NCBI GenBank assembly: GCA_003096235.1
Contig: PIXT01000237.1
Location: 1-8,935 of the forward strand
DNA: 8,935 nt
Source: Candidatus Bathyarchaeum sp.
Lineage (GTDB): Archaea; Thermoproteota; Bathyarchaeia; Bathyarchaeales; Bathyarchaeaceae
Direction: 5' to 3'
The translations under genes and the position numbers were made by a program. Positions 1 to 7,000 of this stretch are shown in pieces (within the stretch, counting starts at the first letter, position 1; each line of letters starts with the position of its first letter). The notes beneath the pieces are model-generated. The model saw only the letters and a list, made by a program, of their open reading frames with translations. It was not told the DNA's origin and did no database searches.

Positions 1-107
1 AAAGGCAAACACTTGATACACTGATTAACGAAGAATCTTTACTATTAGGTAAATATCTTAGGAACGAAAGAAAAGATTGGAATCCGAGAATTGCTATTAT
101 AGAATAG
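1..107 (+). CDS. 3' end of an unidentified protein gene (partial)
   Basis: A reading frame is open from the window edge (first full codon at base 3) to a TAG stop at 105-107, giving 34 residues that end in KYLRNERKDWNPRIAIIE. The composition is rich in charged residues mixed with Leu and Ile, and looks like the end of a real soluble protein. The stop lies 13 bases before the TTG start of the next gene on the same strand, which is the spacing of an operon. No domain can be recognised from so short a piece, and the start is outside the window. The case rests on the open frame, its composition and the tight spacing, so chance is not excluded. Confidence 0.5.
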   Translation, partial: RQTLDTLINEESLLLGKYLRNERKDWNPRIAIIE

Positions 108-120
108 TGGTCGGACAAAG

Positions 121-678
121 TTGAACGAAGTGAAAGACGCCCTTGAGGAAGCGGAGTATTTCTACCAGAAAATGGAAGCAACAAACATCCCAAAGGAATT
201 TAGATTCAATGTTAATGCTTTCATATCTCGCGCTAGAGCATTGACATGGGTGTTAAAAAAACAGTTTTCAGGAAATCAGAGATTCAGTGAGTGGTATGCT
301 TCTCAGGAAAAACTAATGCGTAAGGATGAATTGATGAGTTTCTTTAAAGAAGCTCGAAATATCAGTGTAAAGGAAAATCCGATTAGACCACGTTCATTAA
401 CTTCAATAAGGAACATCGAAGTTACAACGTCAAAAGGAAGGGGATTTGCCATAACGGGAGACGGAGAACCTGTTTGGATTGAGAAAAATGGAGAAGGTAA
501 AGAAAAGCAGATTCATGCGGATGAATTTGACAGTGAAATAACCAGAGCATATTACTTTACCAATCCAATTCCACCAAAATTATTCCAAAATCTTGAGGTT
601 ATAGATTTGTGCGGTCTGTATTTAGTGGCTTTAAGAAATTTAGTTGAAGAAGCTCTCAAAAACTTTGCAGAATATTAA
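121..678 (+). CDS. uncharacterised 185-residue soluble protein
   Basis: I do not recognise a named family. The N-terminal half (residues 1-85) is predicted helical and contains FRFNVNAFISRARALTW (27-43), then FSEWY (55-59) and a KEARNISVKEN stretch (76-86). The layout of an aromatic EWY motif followed by an ARNxxVKE motif recalls a group of small bacterial and archaeal hypothetical proteins. The middle (about 97-135) looks like beta strands: a GRGFAITGDGEPVWIEKNG stretch. The C-terminus (155-183) is a leucine-rich helix. There is no signal peptide, membrane segment or obvious catalytic motif. The Rx4-6H motif of HEPN ribonucleases is not visible, although the helical N-terminus invites that comparison. 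The start is TTG at 121; the frame is closed by a TAG at 100-102 and no clear Shine-Dalgarno precedes it, so a GTG at 130 is possible. It is probably cotranscribed with the partial gene before it. Confidence 0.8.
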   Translation: MNEVKDALEEAEYFYQKMEATNIPKEFRFNVNAFISRARALTWVLKKQFSGNQRFSEWYASQEKLMRKDELMSFFKEARNISVKENPIRPRSLTSIRNIEVTTSKGRGFAITGDGEPVWIEKNGEGKEKQIHADEFDSEITRAYYFTNPIPPKLFQNLEVIDLCGLYLVALRNLVEEALKNFAEY

Positions 679-690
679 TTTGTGTTTTTT
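679..690 (+). terminator. T-rich terminator after the 185-residue gene
   Basis: Directly after the TAA stop (676-678) the + strand reads TTTGTGTTTTTT, with no hairpin. Oligo-T on the sense strand is the usual signal for factor-independent termination in archaea. The position and T content are seen; function is inferred. Confidence 0.4.
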
Positions 691-800
691 CAGAAGACGA
701 GTGGAGAGTAGAGAGGGGAGAGTTGAGAGTTTAGACAAGACAAGAGAAGACAAAAGGAGATAACACGACAGGAAACAAGTATAGGAAAAGAGAGAGAAGG
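691..800 (+). other. purine-rich tract downstream of the 185-residue gene
   Basis: By hand count 91 of 110 bases on the + strand are A or G, with GAGAGG, GAGAGT and AGAGAGAAGG runs. There is no open reading frame of note. It runs into the first palindromic element. Its purine strand is the sense strand of the gene just upstream. The pyrimidine-rich 1081-1134 tract gives the same bias for the oppositely oriented gene ending at 1248. Confidence 0.6.
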
Positions 801-812
801 TTAAATTTTAAC
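788..812 (+). repeat. dispersed palindromic element, copy 1
   Basis: These 25 bases are identical to 8679-8703. They consist of a GA-rich lead (AAGAGAGAGAAGG) and the core GTTAAATTTTAAC at 800-812, a perfect 13-base odd palindrome. After the core comes G and a run of eight Cs. A second partner at 1065-1080 shares the last 16 bases, AAGGTTAAATTTTAAC. The copy sits 110 bases after the stop at 678, in the gap between convergent genes. It may be a protein-binding site, a 3'-end signal, or, since the core is TATA-like, a promoter element. Confidence 0.75.
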
Positions 813-859
813 GCCCCCCCCGAGTATTTTTCTGCTATGAAGCTAATTCTGAACTGGTT

Positions 860-904
860 TTGATTTCAACGTTTGATTATGATATGATTTCACGTTGAAG
901 TCAA
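860..904 (+). repeat. stem-loop with 13-bp stem
   Basis: TTGATTTCAACGT (860-872) pairs with ACGTTGAAGTCAA (892-904) over 13 positions. Twelve are Watson-Crick pairs and one is a G-T wobble (T864-G900); the loop is 19 bases. The left arm can instead pair with a third segment: GATTTCAAC (862-870) with GTTGAAATC (934-942), and GAACTG (851-856) with CAGTTC (942-947). Two mutually exclusive pairings in a gene-free stretch suggest a structured RNA or a binding site. No known family is recognised. Confidence 0.55.
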
Positions 905-1019
905 TTTTCAGTGTTTGGAATTGATAAGAAGCAGTTGAAATCAGTTCATGTCAAAAATGTCTCTTTAACGCGTTCAGACAAAACTAAACCTTAAGATGAA
1001 CAATTCTTGAAAATAGCTG

Positions 1020-1159
1020 TTTTAGTTTATAATGGTGATGTCTCCCGCAAACTCCCCCTTTTTTAAGGTTAAATTTTAACTTTTTTTCCCTCTTCTTCTA
1101 TCTATTCATCTATCTCTATCTTCTTACCTTCACACAAAACCAAATACTATAAACTAAAA
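1020..1159. repeat. 12-base inverted repeat flanking palindromic copy 2
   Basis: TTTTAGTTTATA at 1020-1031 is the exact reverse complement of TATAAACTAAAA at 1148-1159. The 116 bases between them contain palindromic copy 2 and the pyrimidine tract. Each arm contains a TATA-like core pointing inward or outward depending on strand, so the pair could be promoter boxes. It could also be the ends of a very small mobile remnant, but no target-site duplication is seen. Confidence 0.4.
1065..1087 (+). repeat. dispersed palindromic element, copy 2, followed by T-run
   Basis: AAGGTTAAATTTTAAC at 1065-1080 matches the last 16 bases of the copies at 788-812 and 8679-8703. Here the GA-rich lead is replaced by CCCCCTTTTTT. 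The 13-base palindrome is followed at once by seven Ts (1081-1087), so on the + strand it has the form of a short hairpin terminator, though the stem is AT-rich and weak. No + strand gene ends just before it. It lies 168 bases beyond the end of the - strand propeller gene. Confidence 0.65.
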
Positions 1160-1177
1160 AACTCACATACATGTGTG
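1156..1177 (-). terminator. possible terminator of the beta-propeller gene
   Basis: On the - strand, about 70 bases after the stop of the propeller gene, CACAT-GT-ATGTG (1175-1164) forms a small stem and is followed two bases later by TTTTTT (1161-1156). The stem is short and its loop is cramped, so the T-run is the stronger part of the signal. Confidence 0.35.
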
Positions 1178-1247
1178 CGAAAGAAGTGAATTGCTAGAAA
1201 AGTTTTAGCCTTTTGTCTTATCAACACTACTTTTCTTAGTTTCTAAA

Positions 1248-2684
1248 TCATACCCATCTTTTCTTTTTTGCTATGAAAATCGCTATAATTATAACAACAA
1301 CTACAGCTAATGCTACTGGCAAAATGTCGTATGGAAATGAACCTGCGTTTGATGCAATAGACCAGATTCTCAAATCTGGATCACATAGGTTGGAGACATA
1401 CATGCAACCGATTGTTACAATTTCTACAGTGCCATCATTATCCACATCACCTGTAGCGACATTCCAAGCTGTAACTCCCTCGCCAACATCCCAGTCATGA
1501 CCAACTTTAAGTTTTAATTCTTCTCCATCCCAACTCCAAACTCTAAGCTGAGCCTGCTCTGCAGGTTTATCAACGTCACTGAAACCCCCATAGACCCCAA
1601 TGAAACCACTATTAATGATGTCTAAACTGCCATCTCCATCAACATCATTTAATGAAATAGATTTGACTTCAGTAATGTCTCTAGACCGCCATTCCTGACT
1701 TTTCTCTAATTCTAAAACATGACTACTCCAGTTCCAAATAGTTAATTGTGCGTTAACTTTTTCTCCATCATATGTAAATCCACCAGCAACAATCTCCTCA
1801 AAACCATCATCGTCAACATCGCCAATCTTCAAATTGCTAACCATCGTATTTCCCATAGGCGCCCCAGAAATACCAACACCATAACCCTCTTCAATACTAC
1901 ACCACTCATTTCTGTCTCTTAAAACCAAAGTTTCTCCGTTCAAAGTCCAAACGGATATTTCTCCTCTGCTACTAGTCAAGTTGTTACTATAACCACCAGT
2001 GACAATTTCAATTACACCATCATTGTTCAAATCAACCGCACACACTGAATTAGCCTGAGTTTTACTGTAAGCCACTAATTCTAGACTAGTGGTGGTTTTA
2101 TTCCACTTTAACACTTGAAGTTGGGTGCCCGAACCATTGTCACCATACACACTTCCAACTATGAGTAATTCTGGAATTTGGTCATTATTCACATCACTGA
2201 TGAACATCGACCTTGCAGATATTCCAACGTATTGTGTTTTTGAAGTCAAAGCTTCATTATTCCAATTCCATAATCTGAGCGTAGAAAAGCTAGCTGTTAA
2301 TATCTCAACTATGCTATCTCCATCCAAATCCCCAGCATAAATGCTCCTAATTGAACCAGGCCAATTATGATCTTTTTCAATGTTGAAATTAGTACCATCC
2401 CAATTCCAGATTCTTAATGGGGCTTCAACATCGGTATAATTGTAGTCGGAAGACGGGTATGAGTATCCTCCTGTAATTAGTTCCAGTACGCCGTCATCAT
2501 CAACATCTCCTATAAAGAAGTTGTGAGTACCATAATTGCAGGTACCCCCAACACCAAAAGTATCCCAATGTTGTTCCCATTCGAGAACCAAATCACTTGG
2601 CTCCGAACTAACTTTCCCAATAAACGGGAAACAAACTACAATCAAAAAGAAGACAAATAGAACATGCTTGTGATGAAACACCAT
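1248..2684 (-). CDS. secreted, membrane-anchored FG-GAP/VCBS-type seven-bladed beta-propeller protein
   Basis: This is a 478-residue extracellular protein. Residues 1-27 form a signal peptide: a His/Lys N-region, a hydrophobic core LFVFFLIVVCFPFIG, and probable cleavage near VSS-EP. Residues about 452-472 form one membrane segment followed by KKKR, giving a C-terminal anchor with the body outside the cell. The body carries seven calcium-loop motifs of the D-x-D/N-x-D-G type, starting at residues 60, 119, 164, 218, 289, 347 and 413. Each begins a repeat that later has a strand like LRIWNWDG (near 90, 136, 189, 243, 314, 380 and 438). Seven repeats 45-71 residues apart fit one closed seven-bladed propeller, as in integrin-like FG-GAP/VCBS proteins. 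Copies 2 and 3 (DGDSI, NNDQI) lack the final Gly. No catalytic domain is visible, so binding or adhesion is the likely role; the ligand is unknown. The ATG at 2684 gives an intact signal peptide. No Shine-Dalgarno is present, which suggests a leaderless transcript. Confidence 0.9.
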   Translation of the reverse strand: MVFHHKHVLFVFFLIVVCFPFIGKVSSEPSDLVLEWEQHWDTFGVGGTCNYGTHNFFIGDVDDDGVLELITGGYSYPSSDYNYTDVEAPLRIWNWDGTNFNIEKDHNWPGSIRSIYAGDLDGDSIVEILTASFSTLRLWNWNNEALTSKTQYVGISARSMFISDVNNDQIPELLIVGSVYGDNGSGTQLQVLKWNKTTTSLELVAYSKTQANSVCAVDLNNDGVIEIVTGGYSNNLTSSRGEISVWTLNGETLVLRDRNEWCSIEEGYGVGISGAPMGNTMVSNLKIGDVDDDGFEEIVAGGFTYDGEKVNAQLTIWNWSSHVLELEKSQEWRSRDITEVKSISLNDVDGDGSLDIINSGFIGVYGGFSDVDKPAEQAQLRVWSWDGEELKLKVGHDWDVGEGVTAWNVATGDVDNDGTVEIVTIGCMYVSNLCDPDLRIWSIASNAGSFPYDILPVALAVVVVIIIAIFIAKKKRWV

Positions 2685-2700
2685 GAAATTATTTTTAGTT

Positions 2701-2720
2701 CAAGATACTTATTAATTTTT
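2701..2720 (-). promoter_or_regulatory. TATA-like box of a leaderless promoter for the propeller gene
   Basis: On the - strand AAAAATTAATAAG (2720-2708) is centred about 27 bases before the ATG at 2684. That is the distance expected if transcription starts at or next to the start codon in archaea. The absence of a Shine-Dalgarno in the intervening sequence agrees with a leaderless mRNA. The match to a TATA consensus is only fair. Confidence 0.35.
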
Positions 2721-2779
2721 CAATAGGTTTACTTAACGTTTGACATTATCTTCTTTTCACTAAAGTTTTGGAATCCGTA

Positions 2780-2803
2780 TTTTTTTTAAAAAAAACAAAA
2801 AAA
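2780..2803 (-). terminator. double T-tract terminator of the hydrolase gene
   Basis: Reading the - strand beyond the hydrolase stop (2851), TTTTTTTG then TTTTTTTT (2803-2788) occurs about 50 bases downstream, followed by eight As (2787-2780). Two strong T-runs are a good archaeal 3'-end signal. The T8A8 block (2780-2795 on the + strand) is self-complementary and would bend DNA. It separates the hydrolase from the propeller gene. Confidence 0.6.
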
Positions 2804-2850
2804 GAGAATGGATTAGGGCTCCTTCTGTTGGTGTAATGGTAGTAAATGAA

Positions 2851-3828
2851 TTACCAGCCAGTTGGGTAATTAACTAGTTCATCAAGGTGGCTTAATGCCG
2901 CATCTATCGTTGGGGGGGTAGCATGTCCAGCCGGTGGGGCAGGTGGTGGAGTAGATATAACTATATATAATTTATAATATTCTTCGCAATCAGCGTCAAT
3001 AACTGCATTTTCATAGCTATGTGTTTGTGCATCGTTCGAGAGATCGTCTTGATCTCCAGTTACCGATATTATGGGTATACTTATTTCAGCATTGTCTACG
3101 GGATTTCGTTTCTCATAATGTTGTGGTTTGTCATCATAAGTTCCACCAAATTCAGCCTCCATATCCGCCGTCATTTGCTTAAGTGACGCGAGTAAATTCA
3201 AGAGATAAGCCTGCAGTTGCGGAGGTAAGTATTTCCAGTCTTCGGACTCTTGAAGAGACTCAATCTCAGCAATACCATTTACGCTATCATTGTAGCCCAT
3301 GACTATGTCTCTCATGCCAGAAATGTCAAGTAATCCATCATACAGTTCTGGGTATTTCTCTCCAAGCAGTAACCCGATGGTTCCACCCATTGAATGACCG
3401 ATAAGGAATACTTTTCCTGTAACGCCAAAGTTGTCGATAACATACTCTGTCAGCTGATGAGTACTAATCATACCCATCTTCACCGAAAACCCTCCTGCAC
3501 CATAACTAGAGGCAGCATAAGCAAAACCCTGCTCAAGTAAAACAAAGGGTAAACCGATGCCATCGCCATTAACAAGATTATCCACTGCGAATTGTGCATC
3601 TGGATTCCAGTTAAATGCCATATATCCATGACAGCTGATAACTAACATTCCATTCCATCCTTCGTTCGGGATACGGACTACAAAGTTTGCATTGTCCAGA
3701 GTTCCAACATATTCGGTGTAATCACCCATATCTGTTTCAGTTACTTCTTTCGCTAGAACTGAAGTAAGTGGAGCTGCCAACGAAGCTACAACCAGAACTA
3801 TTATGATTCCTAAGATTTTTTTATTCAT
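2851..3828 (-). CDS. secreted alpha/beta-hydrolase (esterase or peptidase-like)
   Basis: This 325-residue protein has a signal peptide: MNKK, a hydrophobic stretch ILGIIIVLVVASLAAPL, and probable cleavage after TSVLA (residue 26). The hydrolase core shows a VISCHGY strand-turn (63-69) that would form the oxyanion hole. It also shows the nucleophile elbow GHSMG with Ser146 (144-148), a candidate acid in TGDQDD (Asp259 or Asp261), and a candidate catalytic His302 in GH just after a proline-rich PPPAPPAGH stretch (294-302). The region between core and acid (about 175-235) is helical and probably the lid. It should cleave an ester or amide bond outside the cell; the substrate cannot be told from sequence. 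The frame also opens 12 codons upstream at 3864. The ATG at 3828 is chosen because a perfect GGAGGTGA lies before it and it begins a proper signal peptide. It is flanked by T-tracts on both sides, so it is probably a single-gene transcript. Confidence 0.88.
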   Translation of the reverse strand: MNKKILGIIIVLVVASLAAPLTSVLAKEVTETDMGDYTEYVGTLDNANFVVRIPNEGWNGMLVISCHGYMAFNWNPDAQFAVDNLVNGDGIGLPFVLLEQGFAYAASSYGAGGFSVKMGMISTHQLTEYVIDNFGVTGKVFLIGHSMGGTIGLLLGEKYPELYDGLLDISGMRDIVMGYNDSVNGIAEIESLQESEDWKYLPPQLQAYLLNLLASLKQMTADMEAEFGGTYDDKPQHYEKRNPVDNAEISIPIISVTGDQDDLSNDAQTHSYENAVIDADCEEYYKLYIVISTPPPAPPAGHATPPTIDAALSHLDELVNYPTGW

Positions 3829-3832
3829 TTTT

Positions 3833-3840
3833 TCACCTCC
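3833..3840 (-). promoter_or_regulatory. Shine-Dalgarno that fixes the hydrolase start
   Basis: GGAGGTGA on the - strand is complementary to the usual archaeal 16S rRNA 3' end, with seven bases between GGAGG and the ATG at 3828. It selects this start over the in-frame ATG at 3864. Confidence 0.85.
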
Positions 3841-3915
3841 CGTCAAATTCCATATTCTGATCAAAACATCATAGAGATCGGAAAATTACCTAACCATTTT
3901 TGCTGATTATTCTCA

Positions 3916-3930
3916 ATTTTTCAGAAAAAT
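3916..3930. repeat. short palindrome upstream of the hydrolase gene
   Basis: ATTTTTC-A-GAAAAAT is a perfect 7+7 inverted repeat, set in a wider CTGATT (3903-3908) and AATCAG (3928-3933) pair. It lies 88 bases upstream of the hydrolase start, so it could be an operator. No convincing TATA box was found for the hydrolase gene in 3841-3941. Confidence 0.35.
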
Positions 3931-3941
3931 CAGTGGGATTC

Positions 3942-3973
3942 AAAAAAATTACACACAATTAAAACAAGAAAAA
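3942..3973 (-). terminator. T-rich tract downstream of the STAND ATPase gene
   Basis: On the - strand this region reads as T-runs (complement of A-runs at 3969-3973, 3961-3964 and 3942-3948), 110-140 bases after the ATPase stop. It is the first strong set of T-runs beyond that gene and lies upstream of the hydrolase gene, so it probably ends the long transcript. Confidence 0.35.
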
Positions 3974-4004
3974 CCTAAAATTTCAACTTAAGAAAGTACA
4001 CATT

Positions 4005-4022
4005 TTTGTATAATAATACAAA
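4005..4022. repeat. inverted repeat in the ATPase-hydrolase gap
   Basis: TTTGTAT and ATACAAA form a perfect 7-base inverted repeat around AATA. It is 61 bases beyond the ATPase stop. No T-run follows on the - strand, so it is not a standard terminator. It may be a binding site or only an AT-rich coincidence. Confidence 0.4.
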
Positions 4023-4082
4023 GCAGCCATTCAATAAGAATTGGGAGGTGAATGTTCACGGTTGTTACACTTTTTTATTGTG

Positions 4083-7000
4083 TTAATCAATATGCTGTTT
4101 AACAATTTCTTTTTCAGAGGAAACTCTGAGTTTAAGTATCTTGCCTCCACGACCCCTTTCTCCAAAGAAGAATCGCGCTTCAACTATGCCCAAGTTGTCT
4201 AACTCCTTCGTTGCTAACCCACGATGATCACTTGAACCGTACATGCTATATCGGGAAACCTTCGCTTGATTCACAATATCCATCAATGTTCTCCATCCAG
4301 ACCTATCTTTAGGCAGTCTCTTCTGGAAGTAATCCTCCACAAAAGCTCTGACAAGAAAATCGAAAGCTTTGCGAGCAGCTTCAGATTTAAACTCGATCTT
4401 GTCAGGTTTAGTTTCAACAACCATTTCTTCCTTAGGTGAAGCACTTTTTGGATTGACAATTATTTTGATTGGTTGAGGCTTGCAGGTTTTGGTCTCTCTC
4501 AAGTCATCAACATAGACCACGCTAGGATTTAAAGTAAAGACACCCGTCCTTATGGCTTTGACAGTGAGCTTGACGGTTTCAACCTGAAAAGCGTCAATCT
4601 TTCTTCCTTTCATTTCAAGGTCGGCATTTTGCAAGCAGCAGTGAGATGGAAAATCAATGACTTTGAAATCATCAGAAGAAACTAATCCACTAATTTTGGT
4701 AAATGAACAAGATCCTTTTCCAATATTGACTAAATCAAGACGCAATTCATTTTCTTCATCTTCAATAATTCTTTTTTTCATAATCAAGTCTGCTTGCAGA
4801 TCTACATGCGCAAACATTTGAACATTTTTTTCTGTTCTTTCCTGAACCAGTTTACGCTCAATTTCTGCTTGTTTAGTCTGTCCTTGCAATTCAAGAGCCA
4901 AAATGTAAATTTTCCTGAAAATGGATTCAATGCTAAGATGCTGCCATACGCCCTTCTTAGATAATTCGATAGCCTTTTGGAACCTTTGGTTTGCCTCTTT
5001 TCTTTGCCTTTTGGCAGCCAATAATACAGCTTCAGTTATAGCAATCCAAGGAGCATTCATTGGATAAGCGAGGTTTTTCTGAGGTAATTTCATGAGTAAA
5101 TCGGAAAAATGATTTGCATTTTGTAGATCTCCAATTCCAGCGTATTGCCTTGCTAATTCAGCGAAAATCCGTGGTTCTAGAGTCTCTATGTCCATTTTGC
5201 GAGAATATTCCAAAGCTTTTAAGGTTAGAGCTATTGCCTCTTGAAAATTTCCAGACTGTTCAAACAGTTCACTCATAACCATGATTATTTCAGCTAAACT
5301 ATGAAAATCACCTATCTTCTCACCAATATCTAAGATGTTATTGAATTCAGCCTCTATCTCTTGGAGGAGTCCAAAGCAATTAAAAAACTTGTTTCGATAG
5401 GTCGTACCTATTAATTTATTTCGAATATCACCTAATTCTTGGAACAAAGATAATGCTCTTTGAATTTCCCCAAGCCCTTTCTTGATGTCCTGACCACAGA
5501 CAACACGTTGTGAACCAGTTTTTGCGAGCGAGTGTGCTAAATCTTGAAGAGAGTATTCCTCTCTAGAAATTTTCAGGCTTTCTTCATGGGCTTTCAGAGC
5601 TGCTTCATGGTCACCCACCATAAAATATGCTCGACCTTTATTCCTTAGTACTCGTGCTCTTTCCAGACGATCTGAATCTACATACTTCTCAGCTTTGTCC
5701 ACCATTTGAAGCATAATAAAAGGATTTTCTAAAAACCAAGCGGCATCCATCGCCTTCCTGTATGCTCGCAGCTTAACAGCAACTATTTCAGATTTTGCTA
5801 GTTCTTCAAATGTTTTCAGTGCAGCTGGAAACATACAATTTGCGTAATACGCATCTCCCAATCCTTCCAAAGCAATACTTTTTTCAGCAGCCAACCCATC
5901 AATTTTTTCAATTAATGTTAGCAAATACTTGAAGTGTTTAATAGCTTCCATGTTACTGAATCTTGCCAAAGCTTCTTGGCCAGCTGCTAAGGAATATTTC
6001 ACTGATTTCTCTTTATTCCCAGCCTGAATATAATGATAAGCTAAATCACTAAACGGAATCTCTTCAGAATTTTTGTCAACCTTTTCGATTTGTTCAGCAA
6101 CTGCTTCATGATAACCTCGCTTCAAAGGTGAAGAAATTTCGTGGTATAGTACTTCTCGGAATTTTCCGTGATCAAATACATAAAAATCTTCTTCGACTCT
6201 CAACAGAGATTTTGACTTCAAGATACCATTTAGTATTTCAAGAATTTCTAATCGGTCTTTAGAAAGCGCTCCAGCAACCAAATCTGGACTAAATTTTTCT
6301 CCTATAACAGAGGCAACATCAAGAACTCTTCTTTGATCAGGTCTCAATGTTTCTATTCTTCGCATAATGACTTCCTTAACTTTGGATGGCATGCCTAACT
6401 TTTCACCTGAAAGCTGCAATTGGTCATTCTTGCGAATCAGGTTTCCATGTTCTGATAACATTCTTAAGAATTCAACAATGAACAGAGGATTACCTTGGCT
6501 TTCTTTCGCCAATTTTTCAACTAGCTTCTGATTAGCCTTGCCACCTAACATGCTCTCAGCAATTTCTCTAATACCATTTTGGTCAAGATTGGAAAGTTGG
6601 ATTTCACTGTAAAGACCTTCTCGACCCAAAAGATTGACTGTTTCAACAAGGGGGTGAAGGCGTCCCTCAATGTCTCTGCCAAGTTCTTCACTTCTAAATG
6701 TCACTAAAACAAGTATCTTTTCATTAATTATAGCGCGAGAAATATAATGAAGGAGTGCCAGTGATGCTGAATCAGCCCAGTGCATATCCTCCAAAACAAG
6801 AATCAAAGGTTTCACTGATGATAGATAAAGAAGTTCTCTAGTTATGGCTATGAAAGCTTGATCTTTCCAGACCTGATTAATTGACATCATATTTTTCTCA
6901 ACTGGGTAGTTCTCCGACAGCCAAGATTTCATGCCAACAGGCTGACTCAAAATCGTTCCGCCTTCTCTACCCATAATATTGGAACTAAAAGCTTCAATGA

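Larger units (their letters stand above)
679..1247. other. 569-base intergenic region rich in repeats, no convincing gene
   Basis: This lies between the tail ends of two convergent genes. In order it holds a T-run (685-690), a purine-rich tract (691-800), one palindromic element (788-812), a C-run (814-821) and a stem-loop (860-904). These are followed by a second palindromic element (1065-1080), a T-run (1081-1087) and a pyrimidine-rich tract (1081-1134). ATG-started frames inside are very short, about 15 codons at most (for example at 1033), and lack a ribosome binding site. No tRNA-like fold or convincing C/D box pair was found by eye. The part between the two palindromes (813-1064) could encode a + strand non-coding RNA ended by the hairpin and T-run at 1065-1087. 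That is a guess. Confidence 0.5.

Noticed and set aside
813..1064. C/D box RNA based on a GTGATGT box near 1037
   Set aside because: The box differs from RUGAUGA and no CUGA box follows at a suitable distance.
788..1080. CRISPR array
   Set aside because: The repeated units are palindromic, only partly shared in length, and unevenly spaced (about 270 bases and 7.6 kb), with no cas genes.
1246..1260. 15-base match AATCATACCCATCTT, also at 3466-3480
   Set aside because: Both copies fall in coding ends and encode different reading frames of unrelated proteins; a single match of this length in AT-rich DNA is close to chance.
1273..1500. 75-codon + strand open frame
   Set aside because: It lies wholly inside the - strand propeller gene, whose repeats and membrane anchor are clear.
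2125..2340. 71-codon + strand open frame
   Set aside because: It is antisense to the propeller gene and has no family features.
3829..3864. upstream ATG start of the hydrolase at 3864
   Set aside because: The 12 extra residues would precede the lysine-rich start of a signal peptide, and the perfect GGAGGTGA points to the ATG at 3828.
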